Source of the DNA: Himantopus leucocephalus
Taxonomy: Eukaryota; Chordata; Aves; Charadriiformes; Recurvirostridae
Assembly (NCBI GenBank): GCA_003993805.1
Contig: RSEF01000004.1
Coordinates: 22,812,922-22,876,921, forward strand
Direction of reading: 5' to 3'
Length of the DNA stretch: 64,000 nucleotides
The notes beneath the pieces were generated by a model. The model searched no databases. It was not told the origin of the DNA and saw only the letters and a program-made list of their open reading frames with translations. Shown piece after piece: positions 44,701 through 57,000 of this stretch (the first letter of the stretch is position 1; each line of letters begins with the position of its first letter). The position numbers were made by a program, and so were the translations under genes.

Positions 44701-45857
44701 TCCAGCTCACTTTAATAGAAGAAATGAATTTTGGTTTTGATTTTATTAAAATTATTTAACGGGATTTGTTCCAAAACCAAATGAAACCAAATTTTGAATT
44801 TTCACAAGTTGTCAGGAAACAGAATAATCATTTTGATTATTTTTATTGCTGCATACATACAGACAAGGAGCCAAAGCACCAGAACTTGCAGGCTGGGGCT
44901 GGAAGGAGTCTGCTGTGGGTGGCTCATGTATAACTCACTTGTCTCTGCAGTGCTTTGGATGCGAACTGCAGCTGCTGAAACAGTTTGGTTTCATTCTAAA
45001 GCTATAATCATTGTGCCCTGGGGATAGGCTGCTCTCAGAAAGAGGAGTATTAATTATGATGTACAGAAAAGGGGTGTCCAAGTAACTACAGAGGTTAAAA
45101 GAAAAAAACGGACTGTAGGAAGAAGACTGAATTAAACAACTAGTTTCATATCCAGGATGGTAAAAACCCCTAAATTACTAGAAACTGGTAGAGAAACAAG
45201 TGCTATAGGTCTGTGAAACAGACTGGTGTTAGGTGCTTTAGCACTGCAATAGTTAACAGTGAGGAAAGCGCTTCTAAATGAAAATCCATCCTAATGAACT
45301 GTTGGGAACTGTACAGTAAGTAGTAGGATGAAGGCAATAGTGCACAGTAGCACCATAATCGCTACATGGGCCTTTTATTAAAAGGGTCAGCGAAGTGTTA
45401 GTAGAATAGCAGTACTGCCATACTGAAATGGTAACACTTTAGCCGTGATTTCTCCATCAGACTAATTCTTAGAAATAGGCCATGCGTCAAATAGTACCAT
45501 TTCCTTAAGCTTATAATTTCAATATTTATGAGTCAATTTGAATCCCAAATCAAAAAAGAGGTTCAGTTGTGCAGCTGTAGAAAACAACTTATCTGATGCA
45601 TAACTAATTGCTTGGAAAGGTTCAGCTGATTTCCTTCCCTCTCCTTCCCCCTCCCCTTCATTCCATATGCATACAAGTTGGTAGCAAAGTTTCTAAAAAA
45701 TAAGCAGGCCTTATAAAAACTGCTAAGTACCCACAAACCAGTTTCATTTTTAACAAACTTTGAGATACAGAAAAAACCAAAAGCAATGTGGGATAAGTGC
45801 TTTAAAGTTCTTTTCTCACTCCAAGAACCATGACTTTCGTTTCAGTTGTGCAGCAGG
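41751..45857. other. Unique AT-rich DNA with several acceptor-like sites
   Basis: No gene or named repeat recognised. Contains an A14 run near 41951-41965, a candidate 45-nt exon at 42104-42148, a strong acceptor (TTTTGTTTTCTTTCAG) ending 42016, a CAG|GTACGT junction at about 43542, and an acceptor CTTGTCTCTGCAG at 44950 followed by 18 open codons. Confidence 0.55.
42104..42148 (+). other. Candidate 45-nt exon
   Basis: Acceptor AGCTTCATTTCTTACAG (ends 42103) and donor TTAAG|GTAAGA (42149) are both good. The length is a multiple of three. The open frame with split codons reads SKTMSSTCRKLQIL. Confidence 0.18.
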
Positions 45858-45860
45858 TCA

Positions 45861-46037
45861 TCCTGGGCCTTGTTTTTTGATGAGTGCTTTTTTCCTTCTT
45901 AGTTCAGGAGGGACAATGTTTGTTGTTGGCTCCATGTCATTTGTTTGCATTTTTGGTTTAGCTTTTGGTTTTGCTTGTTCTGTAACATTAGCTGGCCCTT
46001 CTACCTTTAAAATTTTGCACTGTTTCTTGTGCTTTTT
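45861..46037 (-). other. Lys/Pro-rich coding-like open frame, possible pseudogene or exon
   Basis: Minus-strand frame of 59 codons, bounded by TGA on both sides (46040-46038 upstream, 45860-45858 at the end). It reads KKHKKQCKILKVEGPANVTE, then AKPKAKPKMQTNDMEPTTN, then VPPELRRKKALIKKQGPG. The basic, Pro-containing, low-aromatic composition resembles a disordered tail of a nuclear or RNA-associated protein and differs from the chance frames around it. There is no pyrimidine tract at the upstream edge, so an acceptor is not evident and a decayed processed copy is possible. On the opposite strand there is a 100-codon frame (45760-46062) which is its shadow. Family not identified. Confidence 0.25.
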
Positions 46038-46040
46038 TCA

Positions 46041-49000
46041 CCTCCCTATGTACATGTCATAATTTTTAAAAACATGTTTACATCCCTGTGCAAAACAAGC
46101 TCTGTTGTTGCTTGGTAAATGGAAACAGTTCTGTTGGAGGTGTTGGGGGGGAAAAAAAGGCAGCTCTAGATCTCTCAAGATATTTTGATTTCAAAGAGTT
46201 TTGGATCAGGGCCCATAGGAGAGCAACGTAAAGTTGGTAATACAGCTGAAAATACATGATAGCAAAAGAACACAGACACTGGAATAATGATTTTGATTTT
46301 GCATAGTTCTGTAGAAGTATGGTTTAGTATGAATGGATCTGAATCAGACTTTATTCTTGGATATATGGTTTTAATTTCTAAGGTGCTGTACTTCCAGCAC
46401 ACTGTAAATTTGTAACTAGGTAATTCAATAAGTTGATTGATAGATTAATTATTTGACCATCTGGTAAATACAGCCAAGTTTTATTTCCCTTCTTTTATTG
46501 CCCTTTTCCCCCTCTCTTCCATTAGCTTGGAGTACATTACATTAACTGTCTGTTTAGCCTGTTCATTTCTAACTAGCAACAGTACTGTTCAAGTAGAATT
46601 TTTAATTCAGGTGGTTTGAATATGAAGTTACAGATGACACGATTTCCCTCTCCTAGGTATTCTTACTAGTGATGCTTGAGAGAAGAAAAGTCAGTGCAGT
46701 GATCTTTCCTTGCCCAGGAAAGTTTTGTCCCACCAAGGAATGGGAGGCAAGGGAAGGTTTTGTAGGGATACTGACACTGATTCAGTGACAATTCTCTCCT
46801 CTTCCCCACTGAGAAAAATCACTTATTTATGAGAACTGAACTGATAGATGACTATATTTAATATTTCTCTGCATAAAATTTGTACAGACCAAATTTCTGA
46901 GGTATGTATTTTTTAAATTTTAAGGATTCAAATGCACTTAAATCAGTTCCACACACATTTGGGAGGGTGGGAATAAAGAAGTAACAGGGGAAATGAAAAC
47001 ATTTATAGTACATCTCACTTTCTACCTCTTAAAGACTGAATTTTGGAGGGAAATGATGTTGCTGACCTTGAGGGGGAAGAAGCCAGGAAGGTTATGGTCC
47101 TGCCACCATGTACCCATAGCTAATCTGTCAAAATAGCAAATGGGTGCCACCAAAGTAGACACACATGGCAGCAGTGCCAAAGAGTTATTAGGGGATATTG
47201 AAAATTTTGTGCAGGGTAGATCTGGCTATGGAAGAAAAATATGATGATTGCCTGAGAAATGCACTTCTCTGGACTTTGGTGCCTCTGGGACCACCAGAGG
47301 CAGGTAGTTCACACTTTTTTCTGGAGCAATTTCAGTTTGTGCTTACAGGCTCATGCCACCTGGAAGATTGTTGCTAGTTTTGTTTAGTACCTTAGCACTC
47401 TGAGTTCAGGCCTGTTTTATTTTACAAAAACAGACTTTTCAGGCATGAAATTTTTTGCATATTAAAGGACCTGCCCTGCTACCCGTCCAACTGGCTTATT
47501 GCACCATCCTGCAAGCTCTGGTGCGTTTTTGCTGTGAAAGTTTTCATTTCTTAGACCCTGTTAAAACTTATTCCTAAACTCCTGATGACTGTGTGAGAAA
47601 GATTCAGCTCCTTGATTTTTACCTTAACTCTTCAGTCAAAGCACACCTCCTAAAATACTAAAATAAGTCTTTTTGATTCACTCATCTAAGGTTAAATTTT
47701 TCTATTCATTCCTTTGATCCTTGGCAACTTTTAAAGTAATAGAATTATTTAAAGTCTTAATAGGTATTTAACTCTGGAGGGAAATCTCTAGTATACTTGA
47801 TTTTCTGACAGCATAATTATTTCCATGACATTAGACTCCAGTGCTGTAATGCTTGAAGTTTTACCTAGTGCAAGTGAGCTGGGTAGCCTGGGGGTAAATT
47901 TGTGTTTGAGCATTAGTAAGAAATTGTTCTTGTGACAGAAGAACCTCATGACCACATGCATTGTGAAGATGAAAAAAATCTGGTTTTAAACTGTTATTTA
48001 ACATTACAAACTGGTCTTTAGCTAACATCTAAACCCAAACCAGTCACCTAGCAGGTTTTAGATGTGACAGCCTTCTTTGAGATTTGTTCACAGGAATTTT
48101 CTTGGAAGAAGAGAGATCTGTATTGCCGTGGATGGCTCGATTTCTGAAGAATGTTGGGCAATACTGTATGTTAATAATGTTGGCCAAAATAACCAAAAAT
48201 TAGATTCCTTCTCTAATATACGATCAATCACTTAATTTTAGTTGTTTTTCAGATTATCATCAGAAATATTTTATTTAAAGGATCAGGTCTTTCAAAATTG
48301 CATGCATTCCAGTTTTGTGAAAAGAATGGGGGTTCAGTTTCTTTTTTTTTAATAATGGGATTATTTTCACATATATTGATTTAAGAAACAAGAAATCCTT
48401 TCCTAAATGTTCATTATTTCAATAATCCCTCATGAATTTACATAATTGCTCATTAATGCCAAGAGATGGAAATTCCTCAACTTTACAAGTAGGGAGGCCT
48501 GTTTTCTTTGGAAAGAACATAAAGATATGAAAATCCAGGCCTCTATTTTTAACAATACTGCTTTGCACATTAGATTCTTTTTGTTTTCTTATTTTTATGT
48601 ACCATTCTGAGGTGACAGGAATGTATGGGTACATAAATAGTCAGTTTTTCTATTGTTAAAAGTTTTCTGTTACTTGATGTATTGGAATTCTTTGGAATGC
48701 TGTATTTCAAACAATCAAATTAACAAAGATCACACTCAGTGTCATGCAGAATTGACATGTTTTAGATCAGTGGATTTGTGAACTAAAGCTACGCCCTTAG
48801 CTCTGAACGGTCAGAAAAGAAATGCACCTTTTTTTGCCACTAATATTTAAATAGAAATATTTAATTTCAAAGTTTCATTTCTGTTAGCTTGGCAGTGAAA
48901 AGCAAAGGACTCTGGGACAGGCTTGGAGTGCCGCAGAGTCTACAAAGTGTTCCCAGCTTCTCTTTTCCAATAACATCTTCCTAACCTTTGTTTTGCCCTT

Positions 49001-50322
49001 ATGCTCTTCCCAGATATCTTGCGTCAGCATGTAAAAATCCTTTTGTTTTAAGATCTTTGCCTCTCTGTAACTCGGGGGGCTCATTATTTCTGTCTGTGGT
49101 CTTTTGAAATTGATTTCTGTGTTTCAAAGGCATTGAAAACTGTATTTCACTGGACTTCCTATTCTGGAAACATATGAACGTAAATGTTTGAATATAGTTC
49201 TAGGAACAAACGTTGTTTTTTCAAATGACTTCATTCTTCTCTGAATATAAAACAGCCCTCTAATGTTAGCTCTTTTGCATTTCTCTTGAGTAAACCTGAT
49301 TTAATTTATGCTAAACATAATGGAACACCTGTGTGTGCTGGATAAAAACTAGAGTATACAATATTAGATGGAGAAATGTCACATCCTAAGTACAGAAAAC
49401 AGGCGGCAAAGCTCTGACATGTCTTTTAACCTTTTTGTTGTCATTTTGGAATTAAGAAATCTCTGAAAACAAAAGTCTGTATGACAGCTTTAGCAGGTAA
49501 TGAACGACCAGTAAAAAAACCAAAAAGTATAAAGAAAGATTTTTCTGTGCTGTTTTGTGAAAGCATGAGACTAATTTTTAACCAGTTTCTCATCTGTACT
49601 GAAGTTCAATCCACGCAATGAGACTTAATGGATAGACTGGAAGATTAAGAATGAAAGTAATTGGTTTCTGATTACTTTGTCAATCTGAGAAGTCAGAAAT
49701 TGGAAATGTTCTAACTGTTGTACTGCCAATGTATCCAAGAAAGATTATGGTTTATATACATCTGATAGTTTTTGATTTTTCAACCAAGAAAGTGATATAA
49801 AGCTTTTTTAAGAGTACAATATTTGATATAAATACATAATTCCATTTGGAAAATTCTTAATTCAACTGGAAGGGAAAGGGATGAGTGTAAGATCTGCAGC
49901 TAAGCAACCAGCTATACGTTGTGCTACCAGTGTAGTTGTTTGAAGAAAAGCCTCAGTTTTAACTTTCCTTTCTGTTCTTATGTTTGGGTTTTGGTTTTTA
50001 TTTGGATGTTGTATACTGTATGTAATTATATTCTTATATTACCTATATGGGGGTATGAGAATATACTGTAGGAGAATTATGTGAAAAAGAATGTTGATGG
50101 GATAAAATTTCACAGCTTATATATAAGATATAGTATGAAAATTTAACGAGGAATTTGTTAATTCCTCATTAACAAGGAAAGATGTCTGACTTTCTTAGTG
50201 TAACTGTGAGTCAGCAATTTGATCTAGCCTGAGAAAAATCAACTACAACCCTAAGACATATCACAGGTGAAGTATCTCCATTGAAGATTGGGGACTACTA
50301 CCACTATTAAATATAGAATTAA
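46041..50322. other. Unique AT-rich DNA
   Basis: No gene or named repeat recognised. A small inverted repeat GAGGAATT-TGTT-AATTCCTC lies at 50148-50167. A good acceptor (CCCTTATGCTCTTCCCAG) near 49014 has no convincing exon after it. Confidence 0.55.
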
Positions 50323-50502
50323 TACATTCCCTGTACTATTCATTTCTTCAGAAGAAAGAAAGAAAAAAAAAAGCAGCCTGGATTACAGGGTGATATTCAA
50401 AGTAATAGTCACCTGAGTTTGCAGAAGTCTAAGGGAGGTATCATTGCTTCTGTAACTACTGCAAATGGATATACACCATGGAGGGAAAAGAACTATATAA
50501 GG
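50323..50502 (+). other. Open frame with strong donor, possible exon
   Basis: Stop-free frame of 60 codons ending at TAA 50503, with a strong donor TATAAG|GTAAGG at 50501/50502. The part after a fair acceptor (CACCTGAGTTTGCAG, ends at about 50418) reads KSKGGIIASVTTANGYTPWR and EKNYIR. The region before it passes through an A-run (Lys) and is less convincing. No family recognised. Confidence 0.18.
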
Positions 50503-50505
50503 TAA

Positions 50506-51904
50506 GGAACAAAGACCACATCATAGCAAATAAGCATAATATGGGGGTAAATATGTATAGGCTGAAAATTGCAGAAGGTTTCTAACTGTCAGAGAGAGAG
50601 GCTATAGTTTCAAATACGAGAAGTGAAGGCCAAAAATGCTATTTGTTGCTAACGAGGAGTTAAGCAAATTTACAAAAAGCAATATGTGAAGTGGTTGCGT
50701 GTAACAGAAGTTGTCTGAGCCCAATGCAAGGGAAGTGTTTTCTGGTCCTGTTGCAATAGGTCTGTGTAATCCTCCAGGCTGCTGTTAGTCCTCAAAAAGG
50801 GATGTTATAACGCTTATGCAGCAAATGGTGCAGTTACAGATACTTAACAGTGTCAGGAGAAGAAATGCAAGAAGTGAAAATATTTCTTGTGGATTGTTCT
50901 GAGCAGTGGGGAAAGATATTATCGTGAGGAAAAGATGAAGCTTTTCCATGTGTGGTGGTTGCAATTTAAACTATTTGATGTCTCCATTTTTTCCTATTAC
51001 TACTGCTTTTTGGAGTCCTACTCTTGGTGGAGTTGGCCAATGATGTGATTCGTATCTGCTGTTATGGTGACTATGCGGGGGGGGGGGGGGGGGGGNTTCA
51101 CATAGGGAAATGCTGTAATTGCATCTTTCCTTACCCTCTCATCCAGAGCAAAGTTTTATTGTCAACTTCAATGAGAAGCAGGTGGATACCAAGCTCATTA
51201 GAAGCAGGGCTGAATACAGCTGCTTTGGAAAGGAAATAGAGCAAAGAAAACAGAACAGTGCTATAAACAAGCTGAAATATTGTTTGAGTGGGATCAATAC
51301 AGGAGGTTGCTGGATTCAGCAATGCTAAGTAGAAACACTGAGATTTTACTTCATAAATCTTCGAAGTTCGTCATTCATTTTTGCTTCCTAGTAGTAGTAA
51401 TGGGCTGATCAATTGCACTTGGAAAGATGGAGAAAAATGCGCAGGCTCACCCCAACTACAGCTGTAGGTGGTTGCAGCAATGAGAATGGGAATCTACTCA
51501 AAGGTCTGGTCTCTCTCACCATCTGGCCCTTTGGCTCCCTAACGTGCTGACACTGCAGCATCTTTGTGAACCAGCTGGCAGACATTGCTTTGGCTTCCAC
51601 CTTCCTCCCAGGAACGGAGCCTGTCAGTTTGCAACAATGACAGGAAAACACAGAGCTATGCTCTAAAGTCATTAAGATGTGTTAGGACAATTCAGGTCCT
51701 AACATACTTCCCAGAGCTCTTGAAATGGGACGTACTTACTTGTACATTTCAGCATATATTTTCAGTAGATATATGAAAACAGTCCTGCAATGCAAAGCTG
51801 AGGTATAAAGAAAGAGTAAGTTTTCCAGTTAAAACACAGAGCTGAGGATGAACCTGGGGTGTGCGGGTTTTTTTTGGTTGGTTTGTTATGGATGTTTTTT
51901 CATT
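50506..51904. other. Unique DNA with a poly-G run and ambiguous base
   Basis: No gene recognised. The open frames at 51024-51239 run through the G19/N artefact and should not be trusted. Confidence 0.6.
51077..51096. repeat. G19 run followed by an ambiguous base
   Basis: Nineteen G then N, a likely collapsed or mis-sequenced G-tract. The true length and the bases next to it are unknown. A G-run this long could form a G-quadruplex if genuine. Confidence 0.85.
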
Positions 51905-52060
51905 TCTGCCAGTAACTCAATGTATGACTCAGAGATAGACACTAGGCCAAAATCCTCATAGCCACTTCAGGCATCAAAAGAAATGATCTTATTTTCAAGG
52001 TTCAGAGCATCTACAGCTCCAGTTAACATTAAGATGAGCAGCACACTTCCAGTTCCCCAG
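51905..52060 (+). repeat. Possible ancient L3-like repeat relic
   Basis: Blocks such as GCCACTTCAGGCATC, then TTATTTTCAAGGTTCAGAGC and ATCTACAGCTCCAGTT, resemble in order the amniote repeat unit '…CACTTCAGGCCTGATTTTCAGAGGTGCTGAGCACCTGCAGCTCC…'. Diverged; assigned from memory of the consensus. Confidence 0.3.
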
Positions 52061-52806
52061 TAATAAATAAGAAATGTCTCATAGGGGTATTATAAAACTT
52101 AATTAGTTAAAAGTCAGATTTCCTTCTGTGCCCCCCCCCTCCCCGCTTCTTCAAAGTAATTTTACAATCTGTCAAGAGATTCATAGATGGGAGATATATA
52201 TAACTGATAAAAATATACCACCTGAAACAAGAATCCAGATGACCAAGCTCAAAGCAGATTCTTGCTCCATCTTGTCTATGAACAGGATCATTAGACAACG
52301 ATCATGTTGTCTTTTACATGGGACTAGTCTTTGAGATGCAGACAGGCTTGCCTATAGCACACACAGCATCACACTCAAGAACTTCAAGCTCAGCAAGGAC
52401 CTTGTGCAATACTCAAATATTTTTGTCCTCCTTTTACCATTGGGAAACAAATTGACTGAATTGTCCAAGTCAGACAAGTATTTTATGTCAAGCTAAAGGA
52501 CAATTCTCTTCAGCCTCATCTATGGTCCATGAAGAAATCATCGTAATCAAGAGTAATTCTGTTTTTAGAGGGTTCTTCAGGCCAAGACCAGTGTTTAAGT
52601 TTCACCAAATCTCTTCTTTATTGTGGTCAGTTTAACTGACCATCATGAAGAATATGTCATTCACTCTATATACTTTGAAGCTATAGTCCATCATTACAAA
52701 TGTTGTTTTTCTCTTTGACATTAACTAAGTACACAATGTAAACTAAAAATGGTTTTAGCTGTTAAGCTAAATAATAAATCAAATTATTCTGTATTCTTGG
52801 AAAACG
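52061..52806. other. Unique AT-rich DNA
   Basis: A C-rich tract lies at 52131-52144. No gene recognised. Confidence 0.6.
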
Positions 52807-52973
52807 CATTGAAACAAGCTGCCCAGGGAAGTGGTTGAGTCACCATGACCGGACGTATTTAGAAGACACGTAGATTTGGTGCTTAGGGACGTGGTTTAGT
52901 GGAAGCTTGGCAGTGTTATGTTAATGGTTGGACTCATGGTCTTAAAGGTCTTTCCAACCTAAACAATTCTGTG
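52807..52973 (+). mobile_element. CR1 LINE 3' tail
   Basis: 5'-truncated CR1 copy showing CAAGCTGCCCAGGGAAGTGG, TTGAGTCACCATGACC, GTGCTTAGGGACGTGG and TTAATGGTTGGACTC, then AAAGGTCTTTCCAACC. The terminal TTCTATGATTCTAT has decayed to ATTCTGTG. It is older than the copy that follows. Confidence 0.9.
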
Positions 52974-53894
52974 CTAAAGTGGTTGCTCAAAAGCAATGAT
53001 CACTTCAAGAGGCTGGCATCATTCAGTGGATTTTAATTCATTAGCATGCAGTAACAAGCACAGTATTAGAACTGATTAAAACTTGATTATGTCAAAATAC
53101 CTATGTCTGTAATTCCCACATATTAACAACTGAAGATTTCTGTTGACCTTAGCGAATAAACCCTCTATTCGGTCTTCATGTTTGTGATAACAAGGAATCT
53201 TACAGGCCTTACAACTTACATGCTCTAGTGGCTGATACACACTCCATACTTTGTGCCGTGTTAGACTGGGGAAATACCTTTCTGAAAAAAATACCCCACA
53301 TCCTGATGTTGTGTAGAATGACTGAAAGGACAAATGCAATGTACTCGCATTGTGTGTTGGTCCTAGAAAAAGGTGCTGTCTTAATTGATGTGTGTTATGT
53401 GAGGAGGATGTTAGGAAAAGAGCCCAAGCAAGTAGCAGTTCTCCATAATTCAGGTAGTCTGGCAGGCATGGAAGGAATATGAATTAATTTCATGGGAGAT
53501 CAATATGACTTTCTGCACACCTCTTTAAATGGGCTGTGGCGTAATTATCAGAGGCCCATTCAAACAACTAAATGGGGTTGATATGATTACATTAGAAGAA
53601 ATTTGAAGTATTTAAAGAAAGAGAAGAGAGATTTCCCTGTGATTTTTTGAATAGGTGACCTGTTATGTTGCAAGGATTAAATGCAGTGACATCAAAAACA
53701 TGAAATATGCTAAATTTCATCTGCACCTGGACGTGAATAGCTACAAAACAAGGCTCTGGAAGCACTGGTGAAAGCGATGCAGAATCACATGGGAAAAATA
53801 GCTGTCATTCATAATGTCTGCTCTCACTAATGATTAAATAAATATGTTATTACAGGGGCAAGTACTGTAGACTATATAAGGTGGAGGCAATAAT
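52974..53894. other. Unique AT-rich DNA between two CR1 tails
   Basis: No gene recognised. Open frames of 84-87 codons on opposite strands overlap at 53076-53482 without known domains. Confidence 0.6.
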
Positions 53895-54040
53895 CTCCAT
53901 CCCTGGAGGTGTTCAAGGCCGGGCTGGATGGGGCTTTGAGCAACCTGGTCTAGTGGGAGGTGTCCCTGCCCATGGCAGGGGGGTTGGAACTAGGTGATCT
54001 TCAAGGTCCCTTCCAACCTAAACCATTCTATGATTCTATA
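53895..54040 (+). mobile_element. CR1 LINE 3' tail, well preserved
   Basis: 5'-truncated copy with ATCTCCATCCCTGGAGGTG, TTCAAGGCCGGGCTGGATGG and GGCTTTGAGCAACCTGG, ending AAACCATTCTATGATTCTAT. It closely matches the tail of the long minus-strand copy at 27441-29441, so it probably belongs to the same or a near subfamily and is relatively young. Confidence 0.95.
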
Positions 54041-57000
54041 ATTCACATCCGCAGTAGGACACAGAGTTATTTATTATTGACCAAACCCACCCCCAAACAG
54101 AGCACTTACAAATAACTTTTTTTCTTTAATTGATGAAGGCTGTTCTCCTCAAGACTACTATTCTCCACTATTTTTTTCTATGGAGTGGCAGCTCTGACTT
54201 CTTGTAGAATATTCTTACCATAAAGTCTTTAAAAAAATTCATCCATATTTTATAAAAATCAATGATTATAGTATCTTCAGTTCACTTTTTTCTAGTTTGT
54301 TCTTTTATTCTGGAGATAAATGTTTCATATCAGTTTCTATTTCTTGAGTTCTATTTTCTGTCTTTACATGATAATTGAGGCAGTTGTGCTGCTGTTTCTG
54401 TAGACACCACTTGTGGGGTTATCTCTCTCTCCCTCTGTGTAGTTTACATATTTATGCTTTTCATTGTTGCTGTTGAGTCTCTTAAATGGGGCTAATCTCT
54501 ATTTAGTGGACGTGTATATATTTTATTAGGAAATTCAGGCATTTTCAGAAGAATATGTTTTTAAGTTTTTTTCAGTCCACACTTCACTTATAACTTCCTG
54601 CAGCTTGTTTACACATTGTAATCCCTAAACCCACGAGATTCTCTAGATTTGCTTAAATATGAAATGGTTCTGAATTCCTAGAAAATTAGGAAGTTTTTTA
54701 CAGACCTAGACTTAGAATTTTATGCAGTTGCCCAGTGAGGATGTTACCTGGAGCTCATTTATTTCTACTAATACCAAAAAAGAAAAAAAGTGGGGGGAGG
54801 ATGGGGCAAGTAAAATCCACAGTGCTTTCCCAAACTATTCATAAAAGAAAAAATGCACGGCAACACATCTCACCAGAATCAAATCTATCACTCAGATTCT
54901 CCTATTGCTGGAGAATCTGTGAGGAAAGTACATGGCTTGAGGGGCTCATGCTGGTAAATTATAGATGGACTGAGAACAGAGTAAGAGCAGCAGATATCAT
55001 GTTAAAAAACTGGTTTTGTGCACGGTGTCGAGAGGCTGGCAGTGGGGTGTTGTCTCATGCTTGCTTGGAGGGGACTAATTTGAACAGCCATGCACTTTTC
55101 ATAAATTTCCGTTAATGCACAACCCTTTTCACTTTTTCATCAGATGTAATTATCAGATCGAAGTATGAAAAGGTGAGCAGCATTGTGTGTTACGGGAAAT
55201 TTATAGAAATTGTGTGTCTGGAGAGAGTGGAGGGTAGTTTCAGGGGAAATAGAACAAGAAGCATATGCAAACAAATCATTTGTGAAGTGAAAGGCTAGGA
55301 AAGAGGTATAACCGGCCCTCAGCCTCCAGCGTGCTCTGCATCCTTCATGGAACATGCTGAGAAATTTAACTGGAGGGAGCCAAAGGAGGGATGTATGTGC
55401 AGACTAAGTCCTTGCATTAAGACACAAGCCTCTGTAGGGTTCCTACATGGGGAGAGAGACAAACACGAACAGAGAGAGAGAAACCAAGCAATCCTCCTCC
55501 AAAGCACAATTTGGAGTAGGAGGATAATATATTCCCTGCTGCTGTGTAACTTGGGGTATAAACTAATCACAGAATAAGTAATGTGTTTATTTTAACTTGC
55601 TATTTTTAAAATGAGAATTGATCTAAGAGTTTTCAAGTGAGTTAAATCAATTATTTTCCTCTTGGAAAATGTTTCCTTCCCTTCATCTATATACTTAATC
55701 ACCTGTGTATAATGATACATATGATTTGATCACCTATATATTTGCCATAATGTTTAGTCAATTTTAATACAAATAGATACAATTACAGCTAGTAAACATT
55801 TGTCTACTGACAAATAAATTTGTAAGAGTAAACATAATTATAGTGTATCTCTTCATGAAAGAGAAGATAAAAATTCAGTACAGTAAAAACAGTCACAAAG
55901 TATGTAGAAAAGACAGAATTTGTTGTAAATCAGCACACATCTCTGGGGAAATGAGTTCTAATGCTTCATTTCTTAATAGAGGATTTCCATCAAATTCTGA
56001 GTACTTGCAGTTAAATGGCAGCAGATCACCTTGCATGTTTTCACTTTGCTTAGATATTTACACCTCTCTGAAGCATCTGACCCTTCTCACTGATTGGTCA
56101 TCTTGAACTTATTTATACTGATTTCAATAGTAATTAACTTCACTGGAGAATGTATGAAACTTTTATAGTTTCAAGAAAGTGAAGCAACTTCTTTGTTTAC
56201 TAAGAAACTTCCTGTAATATCTTTTAAGTTACACCCTCATAAGTGTAAAGTTCGGTGCTACTAGAGAAAGTAAGAGAGCAAGCCCGCCTTTCTGACCTCC
56301 TAACTGATAAATTTTTTAGTGAAAGGTGGGTGTCCCTTTTAACTTCTCAAGGTAGATATATTCTAAGTCAGCCCAGTTGTTCCAACAGCTTGCTATTTTC
56401 ATACAGCCAACAGATTTCAAATAATGCTTTTCCTGAGATCACAAACTTGCTGAGCCAACACAATGTAAAAGAAATGTAATAAAGATACCAATTGCAAACT
56501 GCCCTTCAAACTTTCTAGAGAAAGAGTTGGTTGTTTGGTTTTTTTTTAGGATGTTATGCTACATATTAACACAGGGGAATTAATAAACATGGTGACATTA
56601 GGAAGATTAGGAACGACTATAGAGGTAATGTAGAATATCATTCCTCAAGTCTCCTTTTTTTATTTTTTTTGCCACATGCTGTATCTGTAATTTGTATCAG
56701 CAAAGACTCTACTGTTGGCTTGTAGCTTGTCAATCTCCTCTATTCTTTCTTGGTACACATCTTTCTCATAGACGGAAATTTACCCAAAGCTTTTTAAGAC
56801 TGTCTGAAGTTATAGTCTTAGAAAAAAGATGTGTAACAAGCTACCGTCATCAAATTAAATGCCCTAGAAATTCTTCAGATGTACTGAATTCTCCCTCTAG
56901 GCAGCAAGTTTATAACAGAATCGTACTCTATTTGTTCTAAAGTGGCATTTTACAATAGTAGAATTATGTGGCTGTTCTCCAGGTACTCATCCCCTGACTG

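Noticed and set aside
45760..46062. 100-codon plus-strand ORF resembling a membrane protein
   Set aside because: Its hydrophobicity is the complement of the Lys-rich minus-strand frame; the minus-strand reading is more protein-like.
51024..51239. 71-codon ORF containing a Gly run
   Set aside because: The Gly run is translated from the suspect G19/N tract.
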